Shown here in pieces: positions 22,651 through 32,887 of a DNA stretch of 64,000 nt (position 1 is the first letter of the stretch; every line of letters begins with the position of its first letter). The notes under the pieces were generated by a model, which was not told the DNA's origin, did not search any database, and saw only the letters and a list, made by a program, of their open reading frames with translations. Made by a program: the position numbers and the translations under genes. The stretch is from Leguminivora glycinivorella (taxonomy: Eukaryota > Arthropoda > Insecta > Lepidoptera > Tortricidae), in the NCBI RefSeq assembly GCF_023078275.1, contig NC_062971.1, positions 20,088,001 to 20,152,000 on the forward strand, written 5' to 3'.

Positions 22651-22798
22651 TATAATTCTGTGGACCTAGTGAAAAAGGGTATAACTCAAATTGACTCGGT
22701 GAAAAAGGTCACAAGTCCGAGGTGGGACTTGTGCCCTTTTCCACCAAGTCAATTTGAGCAGCAGATTAGCAGATTTTCACTAGACCCACAGAATTATG
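22651..22798. repeat. Hairpin MITE with TAGTGAAAAAGGG ends, copy 1
   Basis: Arms of about 60-65 bp (ctgtggacctagtgaaaaag..., actcaaattgactcggtg) face each other around ggtgggacttg. The same element, better preserved, is at 63115-63238. The outer ends ataattctgtgg/ccacagaattat are also inverted. The 90-codon frame at 22582-22854 reads through this and the preceding hairpin. Confidence 0.75.
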
Positions 22799-23042
22799 CA
22801 GGTAAGTGCGAAATTATGAAACATGAAATAAATTTTATTTATTTTCACAAATAACACTTTTGTGGCATAATTAAAAATATAGAAACAAAAACAAACAGAC
22901 CTCTGGAAGAAACAAAACATTAAATTTAATTCTTTGGTAAAGTGATTCATACCAATTAATATATACCACGATCAAAATGTTTAAACTACACCATATTTTG
23001 ATTTAATATGAAACATTAAAAAGGATTAAAGTTTTTATGGGT

Positions 23043-26000
23043 TTATTTATTTTGGCAATTGACACTTTGGTGGCATTTTGAGTTACATAGCTTCTTTGCT
23101 TTGCGACAACTGCATTTATCAGACTTACAACCACCTTTACAGCCACATCTACTATATCCTTGACCTCCACATTTTGAGAGCATTCTAACACTCTCCCTAA
23201 GGGAAATCTCCGTCTCTGGAACATCTTCAGGCGAAATAAATGTTTCCTTACACACTGTAAATTGGTTTCTGGAATAAAGTTGATTCAATACACCATGTTT
23301 TGTTCCTAGTTTATAAAGATTGAAGTCTGTTATTTCAATAATTGTGGCCAGTATATTTCTTCCATCACTACGAGCTCGATCAACATCTGGAACGCGAATC
23401 CGAACAGTGTCACCAATTGTAGCCACGGGATATTTAGCATTAGAAATATCCAACATTTTATTTGCTTGTTTCTTCAAATTACTTAGAGCCAATTTTCTTA
23501 CTATTGTAACATTTTCTTTCTTGCGCTCCAGGTTTTCATTTATGGGTAATGAGTCAGTTTCTTCAGGCTCCACATTGCACCCTAGGTTTTCATTAGTGGG
23601 TAAGGAGTTCAATTCTGTAAGCAAACTTTCTTCTGGCTCCTCGTCTAATGTAAAAGTCGGTGAGAGATGACTTGGACTAGTCACACTGGATCTAAATACA
23701 TTTATACCATATTCCGTAAGCTCTACAGTTTCTGTGTTGATGTCGGATCCTAGCTGATTATCTTTGGGCAATTCTAATTTATTGGTATTGGCAGACTCTG
23801 TATCAGACTCTGATTGGTCGTCTTGAGACTCTGTTAGATTAGTTTCAGTGACAGTAGATAATAATTTTTCCAAATCTTCCTCTGTTTCAATTCCTAACAG
23901 TGCCTCATGCGGTATAGAACTCTTCAGTCCTACCTTCAGCTTAGTCCCAAACATGGCCTCATATGGGGTACAGTTTATGCCAGTATGATGGGCTCTATTC
24001 TTCATCAACTGGACAAAGCGTAATCCTTCAGACCATTTTTTTGTATCATTGTCCTCCAGCCATGTACTTAATATATTTTCTATGTCCTGATTTGCTCTCT
24101 CCACGGATCCCTGACTTTGAGAGTGTCGAGGTTTACCATGCACGATTTTTAATTCCGGCCACATTGCACAAGCTTCCTGTACAATCTTGTTTGCAAACTC
24201 TCTGCCATTGTCGCTTTGGAGAATACTTGGCGCACCAAATATTGTAAAGATGTTGATGAGAGTTTGTGCTACTTCTTCAGCAGTTTTATTCTTTAGTGGG
24301 CGGAGCTGCACAAATTTTGTAAGATGGTCTTGGTAAACTAATATCGATGACCGTAGGCTCAAAGGGCGTAAGGGACAAAACACGATTTTTCAGGAGAGCC
24401 AAAAAACTATTTATTTTTGAGAAAAAAAATCATAACTCTTTTATTTCTTTATGAATTTTTGTGCTTGTTTTTGATTTTTTCATGTATATTTAAGTTCTTT
24501 TTCACTAAATAATAAGTATTACGCTAAGTGGATTAATAACAGAGATAGATGTACGTTACGCCAAAAAAAAATTGAGTTTTTGAAAAGATTTGTACGTTAC
24601 GCCAAAAACAGCTATATTTAGTTCATGAATATTTAGGCGTATCGGACACAAATACTTGTTTTATGAGAACGATTTGGCGTAAGTCGTACACTATTCTTAA
24701 CAATAATTTTGTAAAATCTGTATTTTTTTTACGTATTTTTTTATTATTATGTAATTAGGAGGGAAACTTCGCAATTAAATTACACTGTGCATTAAAATTG
24801 GCGTATATAGCACTGAGTACTGTAGTATGTATGTATAAAGATATTTTTTTCGAGGTTTTCATAAACGATTGGTGCGATTTTGATGCCTCTAGTGGAGGCC
24901 GTTCTTAGAAAAATAATGAAAAAGTATCAATTATTGGTAAGTGCCTCCACAAAGCTATTTAAAGTAATGAAAAACACATTAAAAAGTGTTTTGGAACTTA
25001 CTTATTTAGTACTAATATTGGTCATAACTCATAATGGTCATGTATTTTATTGTTTACTCTTTTTCTTAGTTTTTCACTGTTCAGCGGCAGTTTAATTCTT
25101 GTAGCGTTACTTAAATATATCGACGAGGGTACATAGCAAAACATACAAAGCAGAGTTATTATGTCTTTGGTTTTTTTTTCGATAGCTTTGTGGAGGCACT
25201 TCCCATTATTTATTTTTTTTTAAATATTTTTACGTCATTTGCACCCTATAGAGCACCAAATTCGCACCCATCGGTAAAAGATTTCTAAAATTTAGAAAAA
25301 TGATCCGCCCTGTAACGTACATGAGATTGGGGAGTTACGCCAAAACGCACCAAAAGTTTTTTTTAGCTTGGTGGATACGACAAAATGCTACTTGGTAGAA
25401 ATGACGATTTTTTTTAGGGCGTATCGGACACTTTTTCAAAGGTATCGAGACGTTGAATATACCATTCGATAGAGAAAAAAAATCTGAGTATGACTGCATT
25501 CATAACTCATTTTCGCCATTTTGTCCCTTACGCCCTTTGAGCCTACGGTCATCGATATGAATTTATATTGATCGTCTCCTTGTGATTGCATGTCAATTAA
25601 GTCCACTTGACACCTTGCATTCATTTCGTTACTGAGAATGGGTTTAACCACTAACCCTTTTTTAGGAACGCTTCGTTTCTTCTCACACGTGTGACATAAG
25701 TTTAAATAAATTTTAATCATTTCCCTAGTAATATTTTTATAGCGCATATTTAGTTCTTTCTCCATCCGGTTTCTTCCGCCATGCCCAATTGTCAAATGAG
25801 TGTCATGAAGGATCTGAAATATTTCATTGTTTTTCACGTAATATCTAATAATATTATCTTTAACCGGAACAATCAATTTCTCTGTTTCTCCTATAGTCAT
25901 TACGTCGAATCTCCGCAAACGCTGATAATCTTCAGGTTTTTTATGTGACAGTCTTGATTTCGAGGATTTTACCTTTTCAATTAATTGTGAATATGATTCA

Positions 26001-26113
26001 GTCGTGAATGTTTGGGCATTTTGCCCTTTATTTTCTATTAGTTGAAGTAAACGGTCATTAAAACGGCGATTAATATCTGACAGGGAATCATCCATTATTA
26101 ATATATTACACAC
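23043..26113 (-). pseudogene. Ginger-type transposase, interrupted by a 1.21 kb insertion
   Basis: Part 1 (26113-25555) and part 2 (24344-23043) form one frame of about 618 residues once the insertion and one ATAT copy are ignored. Order: N-terminal region; H2C2 zinc finger (His106, His111, Cys140, Cys143); retroviral-integrase-type catalytic core with Asp171 (in VDLID), Asp230 (in QSDNGREF) and Glu267 (in QGSVERANQ), 36 residues between the last two; a long acidic linker; an SH3/GPY-like stretch (IGDTVRIRVPDVDRARS); and a Cys-rich tail (CGCKGGCKSDKCSCRKAKK) resembling a CXC domain. Related proteins include the KRBA2/SCAND3/GIN1 integrase group. It would cut and join the element's own ends in the nucleus. 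Both halves are otherwise open, so the break is young. The start could also be the Met at 26095. Confidence 0.85.
24345..25554. mobile_element. 1.21 kb non-autonomous TIR element inside the transposase gene
   Basis: Perfect 36 bp terminal inverted repeats starting CGATGACCGTAGGCTCAAAG, with ATAT on both sides (24341-24344, 25555-25558). Removing the element and one ATAT restores the transposase frame across KFI-LVYQDH. Inside, gttacgccaaaa words occur several times in both orientations (about 24555, 24597, 25333) and may bind a transposase. The 71-codon frame at 24880-25095 is hydrophobic and unrecognised; there is no transposase. Superfamily open: the 4 bp duplication would fit Ginger-like mobilisation, but the ends do not begin TGT. 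Confidence 0.85.
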
Positions 26114-26289
26114 ACTGTCACTGTTTATTATTACTGTTAACTTTAAGGCTAACTATTGTCGTGTCGAAAACTCGAAAGGAAACTTACTTTGTCCCGTCAA
26201 TTATACAAAAACAATCTAACAATCACCAATTCACCACTACGACCACTGACAAGTACCTAAACAGTGAAGTTGAAGCGTTTGACGTCCGC

Positions 26290-26365
26290 ACGCCGCTGCG
26301 CCGCCATCGCGGACTCTGATTGGTCAACGCGCGTCACGAGTTTGATTACTTTCCCGCGCCTCATT
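26290..26365 (-). promoter_or_regulatory. Probable promoter of the Ginger-type transposase
   Basis: A GC-rich patch about 180-250 bp upstream of the transposase start contains, on the gene strand, GGCGCGGGAAA (E2F-like, 26350-26360), GACCAATCAG (CCAAT box, around 26316-26325) and CGATGGCGGC (around 26300). These elements are typical of TATA-less promoters. No function is shown by sequence alone. Confidence 0.4.
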
Positions 26366-26545
26366 TTATGTGTCTTTATTATCAAATTGCCCAACGAGCA
26401 CTGAGCATTATACATAATGGCCGGGCAATATGATAAATAGTGACGTTTAGATCATCATTTATCACTTGGCCCGATATAGCTTGACATTATTCATAATGCC
26501 CGGGCATTATTCATAATGCCCTCATTAATCACTTGGTCCATAACA

Positions 26546-27990
26546 TATACATGGATAATTTAGTAAGAAAGTTTTTTTTAATCGATTACATGCTCCGTTT
26601 TTCGTCAATACCTCGTAAACGGTGGCCCACAGCAAAAAAATATGTTAAACAGAAAATATCTACATACAATTTCCTATAAGAAAGGTTATATAACTTTTTT
26701 CGCTAGGATCAATTTTTTAGTTGGAAAGTATTTTTAAATAGATATTTGAGCCGTTTTTTGTTGATAACTCAAAAACGGTGGCTCACAGCCAAAAATAATG
26801 TTAGACAGAATTAATCTACATAATATTTTCTACAAGAAAGGTTCTATAAGATTTTTCGCTAGGATCAATATTTTAGTTGGAAAGTATTTTTAAATAGATT
26901 TCATGGGCAGTTTTTTGTTAATAACTCGAAATCGGTGGCTCACAGCCAAAAATAATGTTATACAGAATTAATCTACATAATATTTCCTACAAGAAGGGTT
27001 CTATAACATTTTTCGCTAGAATCAATATTTTAGTTGGAAATTATTTTTAAATAGATTTCATGGGCCGTTTTTTGTTAATAACTCGAAATCGGTGGCTCAC
27101 AGCCAAAACTAATGTTACACAGAATTAATCTTCATAATATTTCCTACAAGAAAGGTTCTATAATATTTTTCGCTAGGATCAATATTTTAGTTGGGAAGTA
27201 TTTTTAAATAGATTTCATGGGCCGTTTTTTGTAAATACCTCGTAAACGGTGGCCTACAGCTAAATAAAATGTTCACGAGAAAAAAATCTACATAAGATTT
27301 CCTACAAGAAAGGTTCTATACGTTTTTTCGCTAGAATCAATATTTTAGTTGGAAAGTATTTTTAAATGGGCCGCTTTTTGTTGATAACTCAAAAACGGTG
27401 GCTCACAGCAAAAATAATGGTATACAGAATTATTCGTCATAATATTTCCTACAAGAAAGGTTCTATAAGATTTTTCGCTAGGATCAATATTTTAGTTGGA
27501 AAATATTTTTAAATAGATTTCATGGGCCGTTTTTTGTAAATACCTCGTAAACGGTGGCCCACAGCTAAATAAAATGTTCACGAGAATAAAATCTACATAA
27601 AATTTCCTATAAGAAAGGTTTTATACGTTTTTTCGCTAGGATCAATATTTTAGTTGGAAAGTATTTTGAAATAGATTACATGGGCCGCTTTTTGTTAATA
27701 ACATCAAAAACGGTGCCCCATTACCAGAAATAATATTAAACAGAAATAATCTATATAATATTTGCTACAAGAAACGTTATGTATGATTTTTCGTTAGGAT
27801 CAATATTTTAGTAGGACAGTATTTTAAATAGATTACACGAGCCGTTTTTTGCAAATAACTCGAAAACGGTGGTCCACAGACAGCTAAATCAATCTTCAAC
27901 GGGAATAACAAACAAAATTTGCTACAATAAAAGTTTTGTACGTTTTTTCGCTAGGATCTATTGATCCTAAAATTGATAATGATAACGTTA
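26546..27990 (+). repeat. Foldback-like element, left-arm ~157 bp tandem repeats
   Basis: The word gatcaatattttagttgg recurs at about 26707, 26863, 27021, 27178, 27335, 27483, 27641, 27799 and 27957 (spacing 156-158, once 148). Each unit also has acggtggc-cacagc and tttcctacaagaaagg. The outer units match the right arm; units beyond about 27200 have no partner there and drift more, consistent with unequal expansion. Confidence 0.9.
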
Positions 27991-28016
27991 AAAAATATTA
28001 TTATATTTAAATAGAT

Positions 28017-29410
28017 TTATTTATTTATTTATTTACACAAAGAAAATTACACAGTATGACAGTATACAAAACTAAAGCACCGTGAATTTTAAATAAACAT
28101 TACAACAAGTAACACAAAATTAAATATTAAATAAACAGCAAAATCAAAACATTACATACCATAACATAACTAATAAATAACAGATGAAGGCCTAGCATCC
28201 AATCCCACACAAAACCTCATGCATTCGTCACGTATAAACGCCCATCTGCTCGCAAGAATATCAACATTAGGTGCCACGTCTAAAAACTCATTCACTATTT
28301 GCAGTGCACGAACTAGCGGTTACTTGCGGCAAAACACGGTTCGAGCGGCCGGCACCGCCAGTAGGGGTTATATGCTTTTCGTGAATGTAGGCATCACGAA
28401 AAGCATATTTCGTCACAGAGGGAACAAATAGACGGACCAGCTGGGATACTAAAACCGGGCAATCTGACTCCCCTTCAAAATACCACATGCAACAGACATC
28501 AGCACGACATTACGCCTAACTTCTAACGAGAAGAAACCCAACGTCCCCAAAAGGAATTTTGTTGGGTACAAGAATCGGTAATACCCGTACATTTTTTTAT
28601 AAAAGAAACGCAAAAATGTTTTTTTGGACCTTTTCGAGCAGCAGGATGTAGGGCGCTTCATGGGGATTCCAAACGGCTGAGGCTGTCTCAAGCTTACTTC
28701 TCATGAGGGCAGTATAAAGAAGCTTTATGTCCCTGGGATTGTCAAATTCTTTGGCGTTGCGGACAACAAACCCAAGCCTGCGGTAACAGTCTGCAGCAAG
28801 CATTGTCATGTGCTCATGAAAGTTAAGGTGGGAATCTAAAACAACCCCCAAGTACCGTATCAATGTGACACGGGCGATGGGTTTCCACCCCAGGAGATAC
28901 TGCCTACACAGGGGACTACGCGCTTTACAAAAAGTAATAACCGCACAGTTGTCAACATTGAACTGAAGTTTCAGAAGTTTGTTTACAAGACTCAATTCAT
29001 AAACCCGATCAATATCACTTTGTAAAGATTGTAAGTCAGAATCTTCCTGGACCCTGTAAATTAGTTTCAGGTCGTCAGCATAGAGTAGGGATTGCGCATG
29101 CTTAGGCACCAAGGCCAGATCATTGACCATAACACCAAAGAGCAGAGGACCCAGAATAGAGCCCTGACTGACCCCGGAATGGGTGGGGTAGGCACTCGAC
29201 ACAAAGCATCCGTGCTGCACATATTGCCGTCTATCACGTAGATAACTAGCAAAAAGGCAAAACAGTTTAGGCGAGAAACCAATGCTGCATAATTTGCTTA
29301 AGAGTACGTCGTTATCTACGCGATCAAAGGCTTTTTTTAAATCAAAGTACAGCACGTCCACCTGCATCCCTCTATCTAAGTAGCGCGAAACGGAATCAAC
29401 CAAGGTTAAG
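28017..29410 (-). mobile_element. 5'-truncated LINE (Jockey/CR1-like)
   Basis: A non-LTR retrotransposon on the minus strand. It keeps the 3' half of the reverse transcriptase, the C-terminal region and a 3' tail of TAAA repeats (atttatttatttatttattt on the plus strand at about 28017-28036). It is inserted in the core of the foldback-like element. The upstream end is truncated near 29410 within the RT, as is usual for LINEs. No clear target duplication was seen. Confidence 0.8.
28190..29403 (-). pseudogene. LINE reverse transcriptase (ORF2) fragment with frameshifts
   Basis: The first frame (29403-28597, 268 residues) holds RT motif A FDLKKAFDRVD (residues 20-30), motif B SGVSQGSILGPLLF (76-89) and the catalytic YADD (108-111). 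The product then continues in two other frames (about 28650-28460 and 28488-28288) and ends near 28190 with a phrase containing NEFLDVAPNVD and RDECMRFCVG, so at least two frameshifts have disabled it. The endonuclease domain is missing through 5' truncation. The role was target-primed reverse transcription; it is now inactive. Confidence 0.85.
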
Positions 29411-30349
29411 AGGCCTTATTCCTAAAGAAGAGCGTTTTTTGCAAAATGTAACATTTTTCATTCAAAACTATAAAGAAACTATACTTAAGTGATTATTAAA
29501 AAACTGATAATGTTCCTAAAAGAACATATCTTAAGCTAGTTAATCATAATATAATATTTTAAAATATGTCTTTTTATACTTAAAACAAATCAGTTTTTTC
29601 GGTAGACGTTTTCAAATTTCGTAGTGGGATCACTCGTTTAGAATCGTGATTGTGCTGTTAAATATGTTATTTGGGGTAATAAATGATCATAATCCTATTT
29701 GTTATATCCAGCACGGGAAGCATGGTCGCGCGATAGACGATAAAATATCAGGCCGTCCGGATATCGCACTTACAAATAGTGCGATAGGGACGGCCTGCTA
29801 TTTTATCGTCTATCGCGCGACCATGCTCCCAGTGCTGTACGAGGTAATCATAATTTGACATTTTAAGATTTATTTGAAATGGTGGATTTAATAAATAACC
29901 TTCCGTATCTTCCCCATTTTTTCGATAAAAAGAGGTTTACATTATGTATTTTTCCTGGGATTCCTGCATTTATTGTAACTCTTAAATAATATTATCCTAA
30001 ACTAGAACTTCTTGTTGACATATAAGAAAAAAATTATACATATAGGACATACCTTCCTGTCGACAGACATTTTTTAAAGCACCTAAAATTCGAATAAAAT
30101 ACACTGTGTTGATACGGGCCCGCTCAGTCTGCGCCGAGCGCTCGTAGGTCGTAGACAACGGACTTGCGTTCGATCGTCCGGCGCTCCTTGCTTTCGTAAG
30201 TAGCTAGTTCCGAGAAATGCTGTATACTGCGACTTAACAAATCTTGATCCCGTGGGTGGCAAACAGGCATACGGTCTTATATATAGCTGCAACCCCACTG
30301 ATTTCTAACCTCTCCCTATATCTGGAGAACGGCTAAACCGATTTCGACG
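29411..30349. other. Core of foldback-like element, left part
   Basis: AT-rich, with no gene supported apart from the hairpin at 29722-29824. GC content rises from about 30110 (gggcccgctcagtctgcgcc). Confidence 0.45.
29722..29824. repeat. Hairpin MITE, family ATGGTCGCGCGATA, copy 2
   Basis: Arms start ATGGTCGCGCGATAGACGAT and are inverse complements over about 40 bases (taaaata-caggccgtcc), around a centre with its own tcgcactta/tagtgcga stem. The outermost cagcac-ggga-gc and gctccc-agtgctg extend the symmetry, so the full unit may be 29709-29837. It is longer than the 22567 copy, which may be an internally deleted version. Confidence 0.8.
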
Positions 30350-31225
30350 GTCGAAGTGTCTTTGTATAGAGGGAGCGGGGAGACGTGTGGGAAAAATATG
30401 GAATCTGGTCTGCGACTCTTGGGTCAAAAAATGTTGGACGGCCTGGCTAAACGGGGGGAGATATTGGGGGGGGGGGGTGCTCGACCAAATGTCATAGAGG
30501 ACCCTGGGCAGTTTTTGAGGCCGCCATTTTTTTTCAAAATGGCCGACTTGTTTTTTGTCGATTTTTCAAGTTTATCCTAGAGTGCTCAAATTTTGGTCAT
30601 AGAATCTCTCTAGGGTCTAGATTAGAATGATATAAAAAAAATTTGAAAAATGCTACAAATGGGAAAAAAATTCCACTTTTTTTGTATGGCAACTTTTAAA
30701 CCGTAAGAGATAGCCGGGGGGTGCTCGATCAAATGTCATACAGGAGCCCGAGTAGAAAAAAGTTGCATCAAAAAAATTCAAAATGGCCGACTTTTTTTTT
30801 CAAGTTGGTCCGAGCGCGCTGAAATTTTGCATGCGGAGAGGTATGGGCCCCTAGAATACAAATGTCAAAAATTTTTTTTCGAAAATCCAAGATGGCCGCC
30901 GTTAAGGCAAAATAATTTTTTCAAGTATTTTCGCGAGCCCGAAGGGCGAGCTTCAGGGTGGGAGGCCGAAGGCCGACCCCGCGGAGGGCCGCAGGAACGG
31001 AGCTCACCTTTAGGCTCCCACCCGGGCCAAATCAAAGTAATTTCACTGCGGGCATAAAGTGCTCCCATACAATTTCCTTACAAAAGTGTCTTAAACAAGC
31101 GTAACCGGCGGGCCGAAGGCCCAACGGTGGAGCTTCGGAGCCGAGCGAAGGCCGAAGGCCGAGCTCCGCGTAGGGCCTAAGGCCCGGAGCGTCCCTGATG
31201 GACTCGCCGGCGGTCCGGGAAGTTG
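30350..31225. other. Core of foldback-like element: G-tract and short-palindrome block
   Basis: Two similar paragraphs (ggggggtgctcga-caaatg followed by aaaatggccgact) occur at about 30465-30550 and 30717-30795, with a run of 13 Gs at about 30466. From 30935 to 31215 the sequence is crowded with short GC palindromes: GCCCGAAGGGC, GGCCGAAGGCC (several), GGGCCGAAGGCCC, GGGCCTAAGGCCC. Open frames on both strands (30827-31057, 30865-31068, 31032-31241) result from GC content and palindromy. No domain was recognised. Confidence 0.55.
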
Positions 31226-32433
31226 GAAAAATACTTTCCAACTAAAATATTGATCCTAGCGAAAAATATTAAAGAACCTTTCTTGTAGGAAATATTATGA
31301 AGATTAATTCTGTGAAACATTAGTTTTGGCTGTGAGCCACCGATTTCGAGTTATTAACAAAAAACGGCCCATGAAATCTATTCAAAAATACTTTCCAACT
31401 AAAATATTGATTCTAGCAAAAAATGTTATAGAACCTTTCTTGTAGGAAATATTATTTAGATTAATTCTGTATAACATTATTTTTGGCTGTGAGCCACCGA
31501 TTTCGAGTTATTAACAAAAAACTGCCCATGAAATCTATTTAAAAATACTTTCCAACTAAAATATTGATCCTAGCGAAAAATCTTATAGAACCTTTCTTGT
31601 AGAAAATATTATGTAGATTAATTCTGTCTAACATTATTTTTGGCTGTGAGCCACCGTTTTTGAGTTATCAACAAAAAACGGCTCAAATATCTATTTAAAA
31701 ATACTTTCCAACTAAAAAATTGATCCTAGCGAAAAAAGTTATATAACCTTTCTTATAGGAAATTGTATGTAGATATTTTCTGTTTAACATATTTTTTTGC
31801 TGTGGGCCACCGTTTACGAGGTATTGACGAAAAACGGAGCATGTAATCGATTAAAAAAAACTTTCTTACTAAATTATCCATGTATATATTGATCCTATCG
31901 AAAAAACGTACATAACCTTTCTTGTAGGAAATTTTATGTAGATATTTTCTGTTTAACATATTTATTTGCTCTGGGCCACCGTTTGCGAGTTATTTACGAA
32001 AAACTAAAAAAATGACTTTCAAGATCGAATGGCAGGGTACGGACCCCACCTCATGTCATGGCATTATTTTTCCATGGCTATTTAGACCCTCATCTTTCAC
32101 TGGTAAAAATGACAGACTGCCTCAAGAACCTTTTTTGGAATTTTTTTTTTACCACTTTGTACCGTTCTGGCACGGTGAAGGACCCGGCCAAATGATCTGG
32201 CATAAATACTATGCGACTTCTGAGGAACTCTATTTTCACTTTTTAATAATTCCAGGTTGCCTCAAACACCTTTTTTGGGCCTCAAAAAATTAAATCTTTA
32301 AAAATTCATAGCTCGATAAAGCCCCGCTCCCCAGCTGCCAGACTTGCAGACCTGATGTTGGCTATGATCAGAGAAGCATCTGAGCACCTTTCCAGGTTGC
32401 CTCAAGGACCTACTCCAAAATCCTGCCAGCTCT
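31226..32433 (+). repeat. Foldback-like element, right arm
   Basis: Inverse of the joined left arm (18947-19497 plus 26546 to about 27200). It contains about five ~157 bp units with gatcctagcgaaaaa at about 31252, 31409, 31565, 31722 and 31892. The outer part contains the mirrored 93-codon frame 32012-32293. The uninterrupted sequence around 31885 is the empty-site reference for the 7 kb insertion. Confidence 0.88.
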
Positions 32434-32463
32434 CCGTCTATAAGGTCATCATTGCAACAGTGA

Positions 32464-32570
32464 TAAAAGTTTCAAATTACAAATTACAAATCATTTATTC
32501 AGCAAATAGGCCATGGGGACACTTTTACACGTAAATATGTAAGTTGAACTAAGATTACAATTGATAATAC
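32464..32570 (-). mobile_element. LINE 3' end fragment
   Basis: The plus-strand words tcatttattcagcaaatagg and ggggacacttttacacgt are the reverse of a common lepidopteran LINE 3' end. It begins just outside the right end of the foldback-like element. No coding part remains. Confidence 0.45.
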
Positions 32571-32887
32571 TAATAGGCTACTAGACTCATGTCGAATTTG
32601 GCACAAGAAATGATTGTTTTCTGTAGTATTTGACATAAGAAACCAATATTTATAGATTTTGAGTATTAAAAGTGAATGATGACTACGTATTTTCCATTAA
32701 AAATGTGTGTAATATTTTTTTACTTTGGCCACCGAAAACGCTGTCAGCGATGTAGTGACGTCATAGAACCTAACTTAACTTCATGTCAAGTCAATCACTG
32801 ACATAATGAACTTTATGCCTCATACTTAAATGTCAGAAAGTTTTGTGTTTAATTCGATTGACGTCATGCACAGACAATCTATAAATT

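Larger units (their letters stand above)
19498..26545 (-). mobile_element. 7.05 kb Ginger-type DNA transposon
   Basis: The ends are TGTTATGGACCAAGTGAT and its inverse ATTAATCACTTGGTCCATAACA, with one difference. They are flanked by TATA at 19494-19497 and 26546-26549; the intact copy of this site in the right arm of the host element (near 31885) has one TATA, which proves the target duplication. Both subterminal regions carry the palindrome ATAATGCCCGGGCATTAT and GGGCA-(n)-TGATAA words several times, likely transposase-binding sites. It encodes an integrase-like DDE transposase (minus strand) and a spliced coiled-coil frame (plus strand). TIRs beginning TGT, a 4 bp duplication and an H2C2-rve transposase fit the Ginger superfamily. 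It is inactivated by a nested insertion in the transposase. Confidence 0.82.
18947..32433. mobile_element. Foldback-like transposon with ~1.2 kb inverted repeats (host of nested insertions)
   Basis: The ends AGAGCTGGCAGGATTTTGGA (18947) and its inverse (ending 32433) open inverted repeats that, once the 7 kb insertion at 19498-26545 is ignored, run inward about 1.2 kb on both sides and are almost identical (one difference seen in the outer ~550 bp). The inner part of each arm is made of ~157 bp tandem units, about 10 on the left and 5 on the right, so the arms are unequal. This is the architecture of foldback elements. Subtracting the nested 7.05 kb and ~1.4 kb elements leaves about 5.0 kb. 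No transposase was found in that remainder, so it is probably non-autonomous. No target duplication is obvious next to the ends; the true termini could lie a few bases further out. Confidence 0.75.

Noticed and set aside
23043..26113. LTR retrotransposon pol gene
   Set aside because: There is H2C2 plus rve but no protease, reverse transcriptase or RNase H, no LTRs, and the unit is bounded by short TIRs with a 4 bp duplication.
26546..27990. CRISPR-like or centromeric satellite array
   Set aside because: Units are contiguous ~157 bp repeats without spacers, so not CRISPR. They recur inverted at 31226-31990 as transposon arms, so they are not a satellite block.
18947..32433. Polinton/Maverick (AG...CT ends, long inverted repeats, integrase inside)
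   Set aside because: The integrase belongs to the separately bounded 7 kb insertion with its own TATA duplication; no polymerase B, capsid, protease or ATPase frame and no 6 bp duplication were seen.
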